This document shows positions 6,194 through 6,929 of a stretch of 6,929 bases of DNA, in pieces (the first letter of the stretch is position 1; each line of letters opens with the position of its first letter). The position numbers and the translations under genes are program-made. Origin of the DNA: Promethearchaeota archaeon. Its GTDB lineage: Archaea > Asgardarchaeota > Lokiarchaeia > Sigynarchaeales > SOKP01. The stretch covers positions 1 to 6,929 of the forward strand of contig JAHLWJ010000238.1 of NCBI GenBank assembly GCA_019057975.1, read 5' to 3'. The notes beneath the pieces were generated by a model, which was given only the letters and a program-made list of their open reading frames with translations, was not told the DNA's origin and did not search any database.

Positions 6194-6929
6194 TTACCTC
6201 TCAATTATAATTTCAACTGCTCTTGCTGCAGCACCACTTGCGTCTAGAACTGATGTTGGGATATCCATAGGTTCCCTACATGCCCCGCATAAGAAAATAC
6301 CTTTTTTTGAAGATAATTGAGGATGATAAGTTTCTCCCTTAAAGAAATTGTAATGATCAAGCTCAACTCCTAAAACTTTTGCTAATTCTCCCGCATCTCT
6401 CTTAGGAACCATAGAGGTTGCTAATATAACCATATCAAAAGTTTCTTGTTTGATTTTAAACGTATTTATATCTTCATAAATGACAATTGGATTTTTCTCC
6501 TTATCTTCAATAATTTTAGCAACTTTAGCCTTAATATAATCAACATTATATTCCTTATTTCCTCTTTTAATGTATTTTTGAAAATCTTTTCCTGGTGCTC
6601 TAATATCTATATAAAAAATAGTGGAATTAATCTCGTTATCATGTTCATAAGCTACAATTGCTTCTTTTGTAGTATACATACAACAACATGAAGAACAATA
6701 AGGATTATTTTTAATGTCTCGAGAGCCTACACAGTTAATAAATGCTAATTTTTTAGGTTCTTTCTTATCTGATGGCCTAACTAAATGTCCACCTAAAGGC
6801 CCTGAGGCGCACATTAGTCTTTCGAATTCTAATCCCATTACAACATTATTAATCCTGCCATAACCTAAACGAGGTATTAAAGAAACATCAAAGACATCAT
6901 ATCCAGTGGCAATTATTATTGATCCTACA
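6194..6929 (-). CDS. hdrA: HdrA-type FAD protein, first half-module (5' end beyond window)
   Basis: The frame stays open past the ATG at 6838 to the window edge (first full codon at 6928), giving 244 visible residues. The upstream 30 residues are clearly homologous (SIIIATGYDVFD matches the FAD motif of HdrA), so the gene is cut by the edge and does not start at 6838. The visible part aligns with residues 182-426 of the fused protein: the ATG motif, SGPLGGHLVRPSD, C66 in NCVGSRD, a YCSSCCCMYTTKEA motif with an extra cysteine, a DIRAPGKDF segment and the C-terminal FAD motif GIFLCG. About 180 N-terminal residues are missing, predicted to hold GxGxxG, NDCSIC and two inserted [4Fe-4S] motifs. 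It ends right after the FAD domain, without C-terminal ferredoxin clusters. Its role is probably to carry the first flavin of a two-HdrA unit with the next gene. Confidence 0.9.
   Translation of the reverse strand, partial: VGSIIIATGYDVFDVSLIPRLGYGRINNVVMGLEFERLMCASGPLGGHLVRPSDKKEPKKLAFINCVGSRDIKNNPYCSSCCCMYTTKEAIVAYEHDNEINSTIFYIDIRAPGKDFQKYIKRGNKEYNVDYIKAKVAKIIEDKEKNPIVIYEDINTFKIKQETFDMVILATSMVPKRDAGELAKVLGVELDHYNFFKGETYHPQLSSKKGIFLCGACREPMDIPTSVLDASGAAARAVEIIIER
6196..6200 (-). promoter_or_regulatory. Ribosome binding site for the second hdrA-type gene
   Basis: GAGGT on the minus strand overlaps the end of the first hdrA-type gene. It lies 3 nt before the ATG at 6192 and 6 nt before the second ATG at 6189, so the second one has the more usual spacing. 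It argues against the in-frame TTG at 6204, which lies upstream of it. Confidence 0.55.

Noticed and set aside
6193..6204. TTG at 6204 as the start of the second hdrA-type gene
   Set aside because: It overlaps the upstream gene and precedes the GAGGT ribosome site, whereas two ATG codons (6192 and 6189) follow that site and fit the usual HdrA N-terminus (MEDIKIGVFICHCG).
6194..6838. ATG at 6838 as the true start of the first hdrA-type gene
   Set aside because: The frame stays open to the window edge, and the 30 residues before this ATG align with the HdrA FAD motif region of the fused paralogue, so the methionine is internal.
4531..6929. The split genes as a decaying pseudogene of the fused form
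   Set aside because: All visible cofactor motifs except one cysteine are kept, no frameshift interrupts a domain, the breaks fall at domain boundaries, and each break has its own ribosome site and start.

Overview
The window is about two-thirds A+T and is almost entirely coding on the minus strand. It carries four tightly packed genes for heterodisulfide-reductase (Hdr) and MvhD type flavin/iron-sulfur proteins, read from the right edge towards the left. The protein families, the AT-rich Lys/Ile/Asn-rich coding and a strong GGAGGTGA ribosome site before a TTG start suggest an anaerobic archaeon. An Asgard (Lokiarchaeia-like) genome is my best guess, but an anaerobic bacterium cannot be excluded from sequence alone.

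Layout in transcription order: (1) 6929-6194, the 3' part of an HdrA-type FAD protein whose N-terminus lies beyond the window; (2) 6192-4531, a second HdrA-type protein with the CHCG N-terminal domain, an FAD domain and two C-terminal [4Fe-4S] motifs; (3) 4530-3757, an MvhD [2Fe-2S] protein with an added winged-helix-like C-terminus; (4) 3754-269, a 1161-residue protein that contains the same three modules in the same order as one polypeptide. Gaps between genes are 1, 0 and 2 nt, so they look co-transcribed and translationally coupled. The promoter must lie outside the window. On the left, 3-101 is the end of an unrecognised plus-strand gene that converges on the cluster. The 167 nt between them hold hairpins and T-tracts but no gene.

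The cluster encodes an electron-transfer core of the kind used in flavin-based electron bifurcation: MvhD passes electrons from a hydrogenase or dehydrogenase partner to HdrA, whose FAD splits them between acceptors. Each version pairs two complementary HdrA halves. The first has an FAD domain with ferredoxin-type clusters inserted. The second has the N-terminal cluster domain, an FAD domain and C-terminal ferredoxin clusters. Together they make a two-flavin unit, somewhat like QmoA/QmoB. No HdrB, HdrC, hydrogenase or formate dehydrogenase gene is in the window, so substrates and partners remain unknown.

The most striking point is that a split (three-gene) and a fused (one-gene) form of the same machine stand side by side. 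At the HdrA/MvhD junction the two forms align without any length change: one TAA codon in the split form stands where the fusion has an aspartate codon. Further oddities are a Cys-to-Asp change at a probable cluster ligand in gene 2, loss of the CSGRV(N/D)P motif in the fused MvhD domain, and the winged-helix-like tail found only on the free-standing MvhD.
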